From: Chrysomallon squamiferum | Lineage: Eukaryota; Mollusca; Gastropoda; Neomphalida; Peltospiridae | Length of the DNA: 64,000 bases | NCBI GenBank assembly: GCA_012295275.1 | Contig: CM022677.1 | Coordinates: 2,221,948 to 2,285,947 of the forward strand | Direction of reading: 5' to 3' | In this document: one piece after another, positions 12,845 to 22,827 of the stretch | How positions within the stretch are numbered: position 1 is the first letter of the stretch | Layout: each line of letters starts with the position of its first letter | The notes under the pieces: generated by a model | What the model saw: the letters and a program-made list of their open reading frames with translations, nothing else | What the model was told of the DNA's origin: nothing | The model's database searches: none | Program-made: the position numbers and the translations under genes

Positions 12845-13492
12845 GTAAGAACAGTCCATGATTCACACTAGTAATGTTTTTAAAATGTTATTTTGGTGTG
12901 AAACTTTCTAAAAGCTTTCAACTTTATCCAAGAATTCAGTTCTTCATATTTGTTGTTGAGATGTTTCATTTTCTTAGTTCAGGGTGATCAGAAAACTTGA
13001 AGAACTTGGAGGGGAAATTGAGAAGTGATTTTAGAATCAGAGGACATCACTTCTCACGTGTTTTCTTTCATTCTCAAACCAAGCTCATCATAAAAGAACC
13101 GGCAGAAAATTTAAGAAATGTAAAAGTTTTAATTAAAATAAAATAATATTCTGAGTTGTACCAACAATATTAATGTGGATTATACAATTTTACAGTAAAA
13201 TAAAGATTAGATATGATTCAAATGGGTTGTGACTTAATTATTTGACATTTTTCTGGTCAGCATGTCTAGTTTATCCAGTAAAGTAATAAAAAAAATAAAA
13301 AAATGTATCATTAATAATCCTTTCATTTGCTGGAAACAAAAGCAAATCATTATTTAAATGTTAGCTAAAGTATTGACAGGGGACATCTGACTTTAACACA
13401 CAAGTTTGAATAAATCAAGTTTAAAGTATAGATGAAATAATTCTACAAAGTATCATTCACTTTCTTGATATTAATGTACTAAGTTAACATTT

Positions 13493-14070
13493 AAAATGTT
13501 AACATGACTGTATGTGTGTATTTCAGTTTCTAAATCTAAATGTTAACATGACTGTATGTGTGTATTTCAGTTTCTAAATCTAAATGTTAATATGACTGTA
13601 TGTGTGTATTTCAGTTTCTAAATCTAAATGTTAACATGACTGTATGTGTGTATTTCAGTTACTAAATCTAAATGTTAACATGACTGTATGTGTGTATTTC
13701 AGTTACTAAATCTAAATGTTAACATGACTGTATGTGTGTATTTCAGTTACTAAATCTAAATTTTAACATGACTGTATGTGTGTATTTCAGTTTCTAAATC
13801 TAAATGTTAACATGACTGTGTGTGTATTTCAGTTACTAAATCTAAATGTTAACATGACTGTATGTGTGTATTTCAGTTACTAAATGTAAATGTTAACATG
13901 ACTGTATGTGTGTATTTCAGTTACTAAATGTAAATGTTAACATGACTGTATGTGTGTATTTCAGTTTCTAAATGTAAATGTTAACATGACTGTATGTGTG
14001 TATTTCAGTTACTAAATGTAAATGTTAACATGACTGCATGTGTGTATTTCAGTTACTAAATCTAAATGCA
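13493..14070. repeat. 44-bp minisatellite, about 13 copies
   Basis: Each unit contains TTAACATGACTGTATGTGTG followed by TATTTCAGTT and a TAAATCTAAA end. Successive CATGACTG sites near 13503, 13547, 13591, 13635 and onwards are 44 bases apart, except one unit two bases shorter near 13811. Units differ by few substitutions. Every unit carries a splice-acceptor-like TGTATTTCAG on the plus strand. Confidence 0.92.
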
Positions 14071-14121
14071 AGCTCTGTGTAACAAATTCACTCACTTTCT
14101 AATCAATGGCTGACTTCTCAC

Positions 14122-14214
14122 ATCTGACTGAATGTTTCAGAGAAAATTCTTCCTCTGTTTTTGTTGTCAGCTCAGAGTGGTAGTCTGTCTCCTGGGCTGA
14201 TCTGACACTGGATT
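14122..14214 (-). other. candidate exon, unknown gene
   Basis: On the minus strand a GTTTTTCAG acceptor precedes 93 bases that are open in one frame (SSVRSAQETDYHSELTT, then KTEEEFSLKHSVR) and followed by the donor GTGAGA. Composition is ordinary coding-like, rich in Ser, Thr and Glu, suggesting a disordered region. No family recognised. It could belong with the other minus-strand candidate exons at 15.1 and 16.7 kb. Confidence 0.4.
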
Positions 14215-14856
14215 CTGAAAAACACAAATTATTTATATTAATGATCCTGAAGGAATTTATAAAAATAAAATAAGACAAAACACATTTTTATTTAAAAAAA
14301 AATAATAAAAAATAATACGAATATAAATATAAAAATTAATTATGAAGAAACAGCAAACAAATCATATCTGAAAACAATAATTAAAAAATCACTATTTGCA
14401 TATTTATTTATTTATATATCTATAGTTAAAGCAAAAACAATATATAAAATAAATAATTTAAAAAAAGTGAATACAACTCTCTTATAATCTGAATTTATGT
14501 TCATATCATGTTCATCTTTTCACACTCAGTGCTTGAAAAACCCACATGTAATGAATGGTCAATTAATTCTGTTGTATTAATGAAAACAGCTGAGAAAGTA
14601 AACCTGTTTTCATGTGATCAGAGAAAACATGAACTTTTTTCTCCAGCACCGCTTCAGTACAGTCAGTCTTCAGTAATAACACTGAAAATAAAACTAACAT
14701 TTTAAATATTTATTTGAAATAAATTCCATTTAATTTAAACAAATGTTAATAAATAACAACAACAACAAAAATAATAAATAATAAAAAATATATATCAAAT
14801 AAAATAAATAAAAATAATTTTAAAAACCAAAAGCCAACAAAATATATAAATAAATA

Positions 14857-15073
14857 AGTTGTGTTGTGTATCATTAGCATATTAAAACTGTGAGTAAAAA
14901 TATTACCACTGACAACTGAGTAGCTTACCTCTCAGTTGTGTTGTATATCATTAACACATTAAAACTATGAGTAAAAATATTACCACTGACAACTGAGCAG
15001 CTTACCTCTCAGTTGTGTTGTGTATCATTAACATATTAAAACTGTGAGTAAAAATATTACCACTGACAACTGC
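14857..15073. repeat. 77-bp tandem repeat, about 2.8 copies
   Basis: Starts at about 14857, 14934 and 15011 share AGTTGTGTTGT, CATTAAAACT and ACTGACAACTG. The repeat runs into the edge of the candidate exon at 15061-15269, so it appears to be made from that exon's donor end plus the start of its intron. Confidence 0.85.
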
Positions 15074-15269
15074 AGCTGCTGAACTCTGTTTGTGGACTTG
15101 AATGTGCTGGAAGCAACCCAGCAGAACACAGCAACATCTCTGGGGATGGATTCAAGCTGGGTTCTGTCTGTGATTGGAATTCAGAGCAGACGTCAAATCA
15201 AACATTCCTGAAACAGACTTGAACAGAGTTTCAATAACTCCATTATCCACCAGGACCTTTCAAGAATCC
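15061..15269 (-). pseudogene. frameshifted exon-like block, unknown gene
   Basis: The minus strand has acceptor ATTACAG and donor GTAATA around 209 bases. Protein-like sequence runs through three frames: GFLKGPGG, then DNGVIETLFKSVSGMF and DLTSALNSNHRQNPA, then LESIPRDVAVFCWVAS and TFKSTNRVQQLQLSV. Two frame changes are needed to read it. The pieces look like one former exon broken by small indels. I do not recognise the protein. Confidence 0.4.
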
Positions 15270-15749
15270 CTGTAATAAATACAAATATTTTTGATTAAAT
15301 GCCATTATTAATTGTTATGAACTCTACAACCAAAACTAAAAAAGGATGTTTAATAAATTAAAAGATAATTAAAAATATAAAATAAAATAATACAAATATA
15401 TTAAACATTAATAAACAGTATTTTCACCCATATGACTATAGTTTTCCTGCACTGTGAATTAATTAATACTACATTAGTTTATTTTAATATAAAATCTAAA
15501 TCCTCAAAACAAAAAAATTAAATAAATATAAAACAAATAAAAAAGTAAATTAAAAAAAAAATAAATTAATTATATACTATAATATAGTTTGATATTAGGT
15601 GTAAAATAACTGAAGGCATTAAACATTTTATAGAATATATATTAATGAAAACAAAGTTCAAGAGTAATCTGTCAGTATATTAGTACACATTTTCTTTTAC
15701 CTAATCATGAAGAACTTTAACTAGGTGCTTCTAAATCTTACACTACTGT

Positions 15750-16170
15750 TACCAGAATCTTCTTTGTATGACCAATATGCTGAATCTTCCTTCACAGAGC
15801 TTGTGCACTGCTGAAAAAACATCTCCTTGAACTCTTTCACTGCTGCACTGGAGACATCTTTCTCAAAGTCGGTCTAGATAATCTGTGGCTTCAAATTGAA
15901 GTTTTTTTCTGCTTCAATCTTCAAGAGTTGAAAAACTGAGACATATGTAGCTTGAGTCTTGTTTGGAAGGAACATGCAAACAAGAGGGTATGTGATGTCC
16001 TGGAATTCTGCGTGAAGAGTGTAAAACCAGTGTTTCATATCACAGACTCTTAACACCTGCTGCAATGTGACCTGATGAATTACCTCCCTTTTTCTTAGTT
16101 CACCAGTCTGAGTGTACTGGTCTCCATGGAGATTGTACCTGTCAAATACAGAACTGCTACCTGTACAAGA
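15750..16170 (-). pseudogene. MULE-type transposase fragment
   Basis: Minus-strand translation gives WFYTLHAEFQDITYPLVC, then PNKTQATYVSVFQLLK, an in-frame TAG, then TDFEKDVSSAAVKEF. The YTLHAEF...PLV...LPNKTQATY...TDFE order is that of the MULE transposase domain; the Asp of TDFE fits a catalytic position of that family. The stop just before TDFE and missing flanking domains show it is dead. Upstream in the same frame lies FDRYNLHGDQYTQTGELRK with HQVTLQQ, which resembles the block at about 1.6 kb rather than a MULE. Either two elements are joined here or both belong to one family. No terminal inverted repeats found. Confidence 0.75.
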
Positions 16171-16694
16171 TGTTCATAATCTTGAAATAATTTACAATTT
16201 ATTAATTTCATCAAACAAACAAAAAATATACATAAATAAATAAATAAAGAAAGAAATAAAGAAATATATTATTATTTCGTTAATTTTGTTTCTAGTAAGA
16301 AATAGTGCATCCATTACCATTACAAGTTAATAAAATACTTAAATAAATGTGTGGATTTTTTTTTGTTGTTTAAGAATATAAAACAGTTCATTCACAGAAG
16401 TAAAGTTTGCATTTGTATGGTTATCAAAACAACATAATGAAAGCATTCAGTAAGGTTGCAATGTAATTTTCTAGTCATGATTTTAAGTCACAACCTTTTA
16501 TATCATTTTATTTACATTGTTTCAAAATGACAGAAAGAATTAAAAAAATATTTTTTTAATTAAAACATTAAACCTTTTATTTCTTATTAAATGAAATATC
16601 ATTCCCTGAAAGAGATGTAATACAGGGAACTATCACAACTAAATTTGCTGCAGAATTAGAACCAAATGACAACATTTTTAGGAAATCCACTCAC

Positions 16695-16785
16695 ATTTCC
16701 ATTAACAAGGCCAGAGATCTTTCTGTGACATCTTTGAAAAGACCAAGAGGGTTTCCAGGTATGTCCATATAAGCAAGAATTATCA
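16695..16785 (-). other. candidate exon, unknown gene
   Basis: Minus strand: CAG acceptor, 91 bases open in one frame (IILAYMDIPGNPLGLF, then KDVTERSLALLMEM), then donor GTGAGT. Good splice signals and mixed codon use. Position is just downstream of the MARS1-like copy 1 on the same strand, but I cannot match it to methionyl-tRNA synthetase. Confidence 0.35.
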
Positions 16786-17150
16786 CTGAACATTAAATAA
16801 AGAAAATACAAAAATAATGTAGCTTTAATTACAAAACAAGAGCACACACACATACAAGTTAACTATTTAACTTTCACTTTTCTTATAAATGTAATAAAAA
16901 GTAAGTGTAAATTAAAATATTCAAAATAATAAATAAATAAATAAATAAATAAATAAATGAAAGAAATTAAAATATTTTAATAAACAGCAAACATAATTTA
17001 ATAATTTTTTAAAATGAGGGTTGTAGACAGGGTAGAGAAGGGTAAGGAATAAAATAATAATCACGAAAGAAGAAGGAAACAAGATCCTGCTTCAAGAAAG
17101 TTGTTTTCTAAGTCAGCGATGAAATACAAATAAATATATATAGGATGAGT

Positions 17151-17154
<4 letters not shown>

Positions 17155-17199
<45 letters not shown>
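17155..17199. repeat. (GT)n microsatellite
   Basis: About 22 GT units. A shorter one lies at the homologous place near 49855. Confidence 0.92.
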
Positions 17200-17202
<3 letters not shown>

Positions 17203-17471
17203 ATACTGGTCTCATACAAATGGATAAGAACAGTTATCATTAAGCTGAATATTTGGTAAAACCCCTAAAATTATTTACTTATTAAAATATTCTAATCATT
17301 TAGCATTTTCTTATATAATGACAACCATAAATAAATGTTAGCTATTAAATTCATACCCCACCAAACAAATGTTGAAGTCTTTAGAATTGACATACTTAAC
17401 TGAAAAAAAAAGTTCAGAAGGATTTGAAACTTTATCAGCAAATGAATCAAAAAAAAACAAATCAGGTTTAA

Positions 17472-17625
17472 CTTTGGTGAATCTAAAAATAGTTGATGTG
17501 ATGTTTTAATGACTGGTAATGACTTACAAGATTTATATTTTGTGTTTTTCATTTCTACAGCATTGATGAGTCACATACATCACACCGGTGACCTCTCATA
17601 TTGTGCTAGCCACTCTTTGAACATT
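17472..17625 (-). pseudogene. MARS1-like: MARS1-like exon, zinc-knuckle region (copy 1)
   Basis: Minus-strand reading gives CSKSG, a stop, HNMRGHRCDVC, then after a frame change LINAVEMKNTKYKSCKS and LPVIKTSHQLFLDSPK. In cytosolic methionyl-tRNA synthetase the corresponding stretch is a pair of CxxC knuckles within the catalytic domain followed by a hydrophobic LFLDLPK-type segment. Damage: second Cys of the first knuckle is Ser, Tyr has become TAG, about four bases are missing between CDVC and LINA, and the donor has changed from GT to TT (17470-17471). The four-base loss is shared with 50183-50336, so it predates the duplication. Acceptor TTTCAG is intact. Confidence 0.8.
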
Positions 17626-17988
17626 CTGAAATAACCACACTAAAACAAGTAATAATAAAATTAACTGTAATAACATATATAATAAGTAATAATAAAATTA
17701 ACTGTAATAATAATAACATATATAATAAGTAATAATAAAATTAATTGTAATAAGAATAACATACATATTAAATAATAATAAAATTAACTGAAATAACAAT
17801 AACATATATAACTAATTGTTGTAAAGACCTTAATACTACTTACTAATCAAATAATGAAATCATAATATGTTATTTAAAATAAAACAAACAAAAATAACAA
17901 TACAAATAGAACAGTTCAAAAAGCTAAAATAATAAAACAGAAATTTGCAAAGGCAGATAACTCTAACACATAAAATAAAATGTGTTAC

Positions 17989-18095
17989 CTGGAGGAAACA
18001 TAAGAACTGACTACACAACCAGTGATGTTGCCATGGTGAGGAACACTGCTGATATATGGAAGAGCACTGGTGACTAATATATTCCTTTTGCCATG
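17989..18095 (-). pseudogene. MARS1-like: MARS1-like exon with the HIGH-type motif (copy 1)
   Basis: This 107-base exon lies between a TATCCACAG acceptor and the donor GTAACA on the minus strand. It encodes [19 protein letters not shown] followed by [12 protein letters not shown]. The run LVTSALPY...VPHxGN...GCV is the class-I synthetase ATP-binding (HIGH) motif region of cytosolic methionyl-tRNA synthetases; here the signature reads HHGN where HLGN is usual. The frame is fully open, and the homologous exon at 50785-50893 is also open. That alone would suggest a live gene, but the next exon is destroyed, so I call it part of a pseudogene. The exon encoding the following CGTDEYG-type region was not found in the intron. 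Confidence 0.85.
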
Positions 18096-18195
18096 CTGTG
18101 GATAAACTAAAATAAATAAATAAATAAATAAATAAGGAAACAGGTAAGTATGGCACTACAGAAAATAAATAAATAAATAAAAGATAGTGCTCTCT

Positions 18196-18197
18196 CA

Positions 18198-18264
<67 letters not shown>
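18196..18264. repeat. (TC)n microsatellite
   Basis: About 33 TC units; homologous run at 51050-51102. Confidence 0.92.
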
Positions 18265-18266
<2 letters not shown>

Positions 18267-18320
18267 ACTAAAGCTACTGCAACATATTTAATAAATATTG
18301 AATTTGATTTTGTAAAGTTA

Positions 18321-18496
18321 ATTTATTATATATTTATCAGTATTATTATAGTAAGGTGATAGGATTTGTTTAGTAACATTATGTGACAACTGCTTACATT
18401 TTAAAATAATTTATTATATATTTATCAGTATTATTATAGTAAGGTGATAGGATTTGTTTAGTAACATTATGTGACAACTGCTTACATTTTAAAATA
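18321..18496. repeat. 88-bp tandem duplication
   Basis: Two near-identical units starting at 18321 and 18409 (ATTTATTATA...GTGACAACTGCTTACATTTT). Single copy at the homologous place near 51170-51265, so it arose in copy 1. Confidence 0.9.
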
Positions 18497-18567
18497 TTTA
18501 ATTCTGTCACTTGTACAGGGTAATAATGTTCTGAAATCATAAAGGTTAATTATAATTATAATTTTAC

Positions 18568-18627
18568 CTGAGTTGATCCAACATTTTCCATGTCTTTTAT
18601 CTCGCATACCAACATTCTTAAACAATC
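18568..18627 (-). pseudogene. MARS1-like: MARS1-like N-terminal exon 3 (copy 1)
   Basis: Sixty bases, 20 codons, open (DCLRMLVCEIKDMENVGSTQ). An AG precedes it and GTAAAA follows it. Its place between the initiator exon and the HIGH exon, and the LRML...VGS spacing, fit the C-terminal half of the GST-like domain that begins animal MARS1. The homologue at 51402-51460 has lost one base net, shifting its frame. The family match of this short piece is inference from position. Confidence 0.5.
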
Positions 18628-18704
18628 CTCCCCACACACACACACACACACACACAATAAGAATAATATTAATCTAATAAACATAATAATAAAGACAAAC
18701 TTAC

Positions 18705-18779
18705 AATAGTTTGTGCAGGTTTTACTTTCCATGATGTTTTGGTACAGAACTTTGTCCAGTCTGAGTTCATTTCAGTTTC
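18705..18779 (-). pseudogene. MARS1-like: MARS1-like N-terminal exon 2 (copy 1)
   Basis: Seventy-five bases, open (ETEMNSDWTKFCTKTS, then WKVKPAQTI), between AAATCAG and GTAAGT. The homologue at 51544-51618 reads ETEINSHWEEFCT and then TAA. The NS.W..FCT pattern fits a GST-like domain helix (compare the NQWLE-type segment), but assignment rests mainly on position and on the shared splice pattern. Confidence 0.5.
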
Positions 18780-19136
18780 CTGATTTCAGAACTTACAGAT
18801 GTTAAACCAGGATGAAATAGCAAAGAGTTCTGCTATAAAGGCTGTAAATAAATAAGAATAAAAATGAATATTTAATAATATCTCTGTACTTTTTTAATAT
18901 TACTGGTTATCATGATTCATATATGTAGAATGATTACATTTACAGTGAATCATTAATGTCATGTTAAAAGTTTTTAAATATTAATATTTCTTAAGTATAA
19001 AACTAAATTTATGAATAGAAATTGTACAAAGAGAAATTCCTCTATGAAAGTTCTTCACTGGCAATTAAAGGATGTTTTATATGCAACATGAGAAATCATG
19101 AATGAACATAGCATATAATAATAATTATTCAAATAA

Positions 19137-19176
19137 TATATATATATATATATATATATGATGATGATGATGAAAA

Positions 19177-19220
<44 letters not shown>
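19137..19220. repeat. (TA)n(GAT)n(AAT)n compound microsatellite
   Basis: Same compound order at 26969-27052 in the second 6.6-kb unit, with longer TA and shorter AAT tracts. A remnant (GAT)n lies near 51987-52010 in copy 3. Confidence 0.9.
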
Positions 19221-19222
<2 letters not shown>

Positions 19223-19456
19223 GAACAAGAAGATGAAAGAAAACAACATTAATAATAAGCTGAATAAAAAATGTTTTGTCTTTTTTCTCCATTAAGTTCA
19301 TAACACTGACCTGAATCCTACAACAATTTAGTCTATAATAATAAATACTGTGAAAATAACAACAACAACAGTAAACTGAATGAAAATTCCTCATTCTTTG
19401 ACTTTAACACTCATACAAGAATATTATTGGTTCTTCACAAATTTTTAAACACTTAC

Positions 19457-19572
19457 CTTTAACAAGTTACGTTCTTGATTAACAGTGACAAATTTAACTG
19501 CTTTGGCTACAGGTGTTTGTGTAAGAACAGAACATCCCCAAGTCATCACTGCAGGAAACAGTTTCATATCCT
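19457..19572 (-). pseudogene. MARS1-like: MARS1-like initiator exon (copy 1)
   Basis: After TTTACAG the minus strand has GGAT and then ATG at 19567-19565, opening 37 codons: MKLFPAVMTWGCSVLTQTPV, then AKAVKFVTVN and QERNLLK, ending at GTAAGT. Animal MARS1 begins with a GST-like domain whose first strand is M-[RK]-L-F/Y and whose second strand ends near a V.VN/VT stretch; this fits. The exon is the most conserved of the three copies (also 27291-27406 and 52394-52504), with mostly amino-acid-changing differences near its end. The upstream acceptor implies a non-coding 5' exon towards the promoter-like block at 20.5 kb. This copy keeps its start codon and donor. Confidence 0.65.
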
Positions 19573-20008
19573 CTGTAAAGGAAAATAAATTTAAAATTAA
19601 TTAAATATTTAAATACATAGTGTGTCATAACATATTTTAATCATTATACAAACATAATGGGACAAACAAATCAAAATAAAACAATTCAGATGATATCTGT
19701 AACATAATAAGAGAAAATATTAATATATACTTAAAAAGAATAATAAAAAAAATAAAAACAAAAGAACTGTAGATGATATCTGTAACATAATAAGAGAAAA
19801 TATTAATATATACTTAAAAAGAATAATAAAAAAATAAAAACAAAAGAACTGTAACTGAATAAGAGTAAAACTACAAATGTTAATGGTAAGCAAAAAAATA
19901 AAAAGATAAATAAATAAATTTATAAATAAATACATAAGATTAAAGCAGATCCATTAACATGGTATCAGTCTGTTAATTAACATTCAATTAATTATTTTCA
20001 TTTTCTTT

Positions 20009-20016
20009 GTGTGTGT

Positions 20017-20054
<38 letters not shown>
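20009..20054. repeat. (GT)n microsatellite
   Basis: Interrupted once by CT near 20020; counterpart at 27823-27861. Confidence 0.92.
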
Positions 20055-20059
<5 letters not shown>

Positions 20060-20249
20060 CAAATGTGGAAGAACTGATTTCAGTTCAGACAGTGATATAA
20101 AACATCATTATGTTTGCATGTTATCTCATAATAATACCACAAATAGGATTGTTTTTTAAAAATAACATTCAATAGTATACATGCAGGTACATATATTAGT
20201 GTGTATGTTATGCATATGATATATAGTTATATTTACATAATTCTGTGTA

Positions 20250-20541
20250 TGTGAGTTAACTAACCCTGCAGGTTTAAAGTGATGATCACTGGAATGCCGA
20301 AAGAAATATAAATCAGATTAAATAAACACTTAAATAAACAGAGACATTTTTTAAATACATGTGTTTATACACACAAGTAATGGCTGCGTATACTGACATA
20401 CATTATCACTGAAGTCTGCTGTATTTGTCACAGTAGTATGAAGCAGGGTGTATACGGTTGTAATGACCTCAGCTGACATTATAACTCCGCCCCCAAAAGG
20501 GATGTAACTCTATCACTGCTCGGTTACACAAGCTTAAAACA
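20250..20541. promoter_or_regulatory. putative bidirectional promoter (unit 1)
   Basis: Just before ATGGCGGAC the sequence contains a GC-box-like CCGCCCCC and retained CpGs in very AT-rich surroundings. The block is nearly unchanged in unit 2 (about 28085-28363). It separates the minus-strand MARS1-like exons (first at 19572) from the plus-strand exon series. Bidirectional use is inferred from layout; no TATA box stands out. Confidence 0.45.
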
Positions 20542-20808
20542 ATGGCGGACGAATCGCTTACACAATCTGCCGGTGAATTTCTCTCTGGATTATTTAAGAG
20601 ATACCACTATATCTTTGAAAAGCTGTCAGTAAGGATTCAGGTAGTTTAGTGAAGATTACATTGTTAACATGCTTTTGAATGATGACGGCACCAGTTTTAC
20701 GTCAGTTAAATCGGACCGGTCGTTGAAGAAAAGCGAAAAACCTCATGAGATCCACGTGGATAAGAGCCCGACGGTGATATCTTGTGTTCATTGTTTTTGT
20801 CTGGCAGG
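20542..20808 (+). other. conserved first exon-like block, unit 1
   Basis: ATG at 20542 in good context (AACAATGGCGG) opens MADESLTQSAGEFLSGLFKR, then YHYIFEKLSVRIQ, with TAG at 20647. A GT at CAG/GTAGTT lies just before that stop. A second ATG at 20669 opens MLLNDDGTSFTSVKSDRSLK, then KSEKPHEIHVDKSP and TVISCVHCFCLAG, running to the strong donor GTAAGTAAG at 20809. Both frames are kept in unit 2 with few substitutions, including one silent in the first frame. The block is CpG-retaining, unlike its introns. No domain recognised. It is the start of a transcript; whether it is coding is open. Confidence 0.45.
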
Positions 20809-21385
20809 GTAAGTAAGAACATAATTAATGATTTTATTTACATTTGGGAGTTTTCAAAAGTGGATGCAGACATTTCAAAGTAAGTAGCTGGCAAGCCTTT
20901 ACAACCAAAATGTTTAAGTTTCATGATATACGGACTGTTAGTCAACTATTCCATAAACTTGATAAAGGATTATAAAACTTCAAGTCTGAATTATTCATTG
21001 ATTACGTCTGGAATAATTAAAAAAAAATAATAATAATAAATGCCAGCAAGGTAGAAATGGTTTACTGTATTACTTGTAAATATTTAATTGTTTAAATCAG
21101 GTAATAAATTATATTATAAGATACTTAGATAGTGATTTAAATTTCTTCTCAGTTTCCCTTCCTTTTTTCATTTACTAATTGTCATATTTCATTTATTTAT
21201 TTACATTTTTTCTTTGTTTTATTTTGCTTCTTCTTATTACTACTGCAACTTTTTATTATTAATTTGTTAATTTATTATTATTATTATTATTATTATTATC
21301 ATTGTTTTAATCTTTATGATTATTTTTCATATTCTTCTTCAAATCATTACTCATGTTTATTTATTTTTCACGTTGTTCATGCCAG

Positions 21386-21471
21386 ATTTCATCACTGGCA
21401 GAGATCTGCAGAAAGTATATGGAGAAAATGTTCCAAATGAATTTAAAGAACCATTTTATGAAAAATCAGAT
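21386..21471 (+). other. exon-like block 2, unit 1
   Basis: Eighty-six bases between GCCAG and GTGAGT. In one frame it is open throughout (DFITGRDLQKVYGENVPN, then EFKEPFYEKSD). In the frame that would follow from the second ATG of the first block it gives RFHHWQRSAESIWRKCSK and then TGA. Unit 2 changes GAA to TAA in the first of these frames. Protein not recognised. Confidence 0.4.
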
Positions 21472-22220
21472 GTGAGTGAAATATTTTATAATTTTTTTAT
21501 CTTTCAAGATTTATGTTCTAATTATTAAAGTTATTATATGCTCTGTTGTTTTGTTTTAATTATCTCTAGTGTCTTACTTTTTATAAACCTTAGAATTATT
21601 TCATCAAAAATAGAAAAATTAAATTATCAGAAAATTGTCAATTAAGAGATTTGTGTTTCCTCTCATGACACTTTTTTCTATGGTACAGTTCAGCTAGTCA
21701 TTAATGGAATAAAATAAAAAATATATTATTGCATGACTCTTTGAAAACAAATTATCTCATTTCTTCATAACACATGTTTAAGACAAAAGGAAAAATACAA
21801 TGCTATATTTATATGTTGTTAAATAAAACATTAATTCCTTGTTTTTCTCATTAACATGTAACATTATACTTATTTAATCAGTAATAGATGAAAATGTGTA
21901 TAGTTAATTATTATTGTTGTTGAATATCGCTATTTTTACTATTATTACTATTATTACAACTAGTACTACTACTATTACTACTACTACTCTACTACTACTG
22001 TTGTTGTTATGGTTATTATTGTTTTTTATTTTTTTATCATCATGATTATTATTGATATTATTGCTATTATGATGATGATGATGATATGTTGCTGTGTTGC
22101 AGGGTAATCTCTAATCAAGTCTGGTATCAAGTGATGTGTAGTCTGTGTTAGAATGTTTTCAGAAACCTCTCAGCAGTGACACAGTATGTAACTATGTTTG
22201 TATGTATGTGTGTGTGAGAG

Positions 22221-22275
22221 AGAGAGAAAGAGAGATAGAGGTAATGTGTATATATGTGTGAGAGAGAGAGAGAGA
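22221..22275. repeat. (GA)n-rich tract
   Basis: Short GA runs split by GTAATGTGTATATATGTG; unit 2 has an expanded version at 30021-30119. Confidence 0.85.
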
Positions 22276-22428
22276 TATTGTGTCTGTGTGTGTATCTCTG
22301 TCTTGGTCAATTTCATACATAAATAAAAATCACTGAAATATCAACAAATGGAGATTGATAAAAATATCATGCTGTTATTAAAATTACTAAACTTTATATT
22401 TACTATTGGTGTTAAATATTTTTTGTAG

Positions 22429-22538
22429 ATCACTGAAGTGTTATTCAGGTGCTGTCTAGAAAGGGAATTTACATCATGGAGAAGGATGAATCAGCTGTTA
22501 CAGAAACCATTCTCATGTAGTCTGCACCATTCTCAGTT
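22429..22538 (+). other. exon-like block 3, unit 1
   Basis: TTTTTTGTAG acceptor, 110 bases open in one frame (ITEVLFRCCLEREFTSWRRM, then NQLLQKPFSCSLHHSQ), donor GTGAGT. Unit 2 copy at 30272-30381 is open too (first residue Val). Not recognised. Confidence 0.45.
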
Positions 22539-22741
22539 GTGAGTTTATTTTATTTTTGTGTCTTAGAGAGTAAAATAAATTTTGTAACAGTTCTTTATTC
22601 ATTATAAAACAGTATAATGATAATCAGTGAGTGATCTGTCATTGTTTTGTAAATTATTTTTATTATTATCATTATAAAGATTATTTATAGCTGTTTATTT
22701 ATTATCTGTGTTATTATTTTATTCATTGTCATTTTTTTCAG

Positions 22742-22827
22742 AATGCACATATTCCTCTAATTGATGTGCTGATGATGACATAAACCAGTGAAGTTGTTTC
22801 AGCAGAACATGCTGTCCAAGCCATCAG
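22742..22827 (+). other. exon-like block 4, unit 1 (non-coding)
   Basis: TTTTTTCAG acceptor and strong donor GTAAGC border 86 bases. All three frames contain a stop near the 5' end, also in unit 2 (30585-30670). If it is a real exon, the transcript is non-coding at this point or the reading frame ended earlier. Confidence 0.4.

Larger units (their letters stand above)
17095..20165. repeat. older duplicate of 49795-53040 (copy 1 side)
   Basis: Collinear, same-orientation similarity to 49795-53040, starting at the TCTAAG...CAGTGATGAAATAC landmark and ending near the ATAGGA...AACATTCAATA block. Shared features are five exon positions, the AGTAATAATAAAATTAACTG tandem region and the CT and CA runs. 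Divergence is visibly greater than between the 6.6-kb units. Confidence 0.8.
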
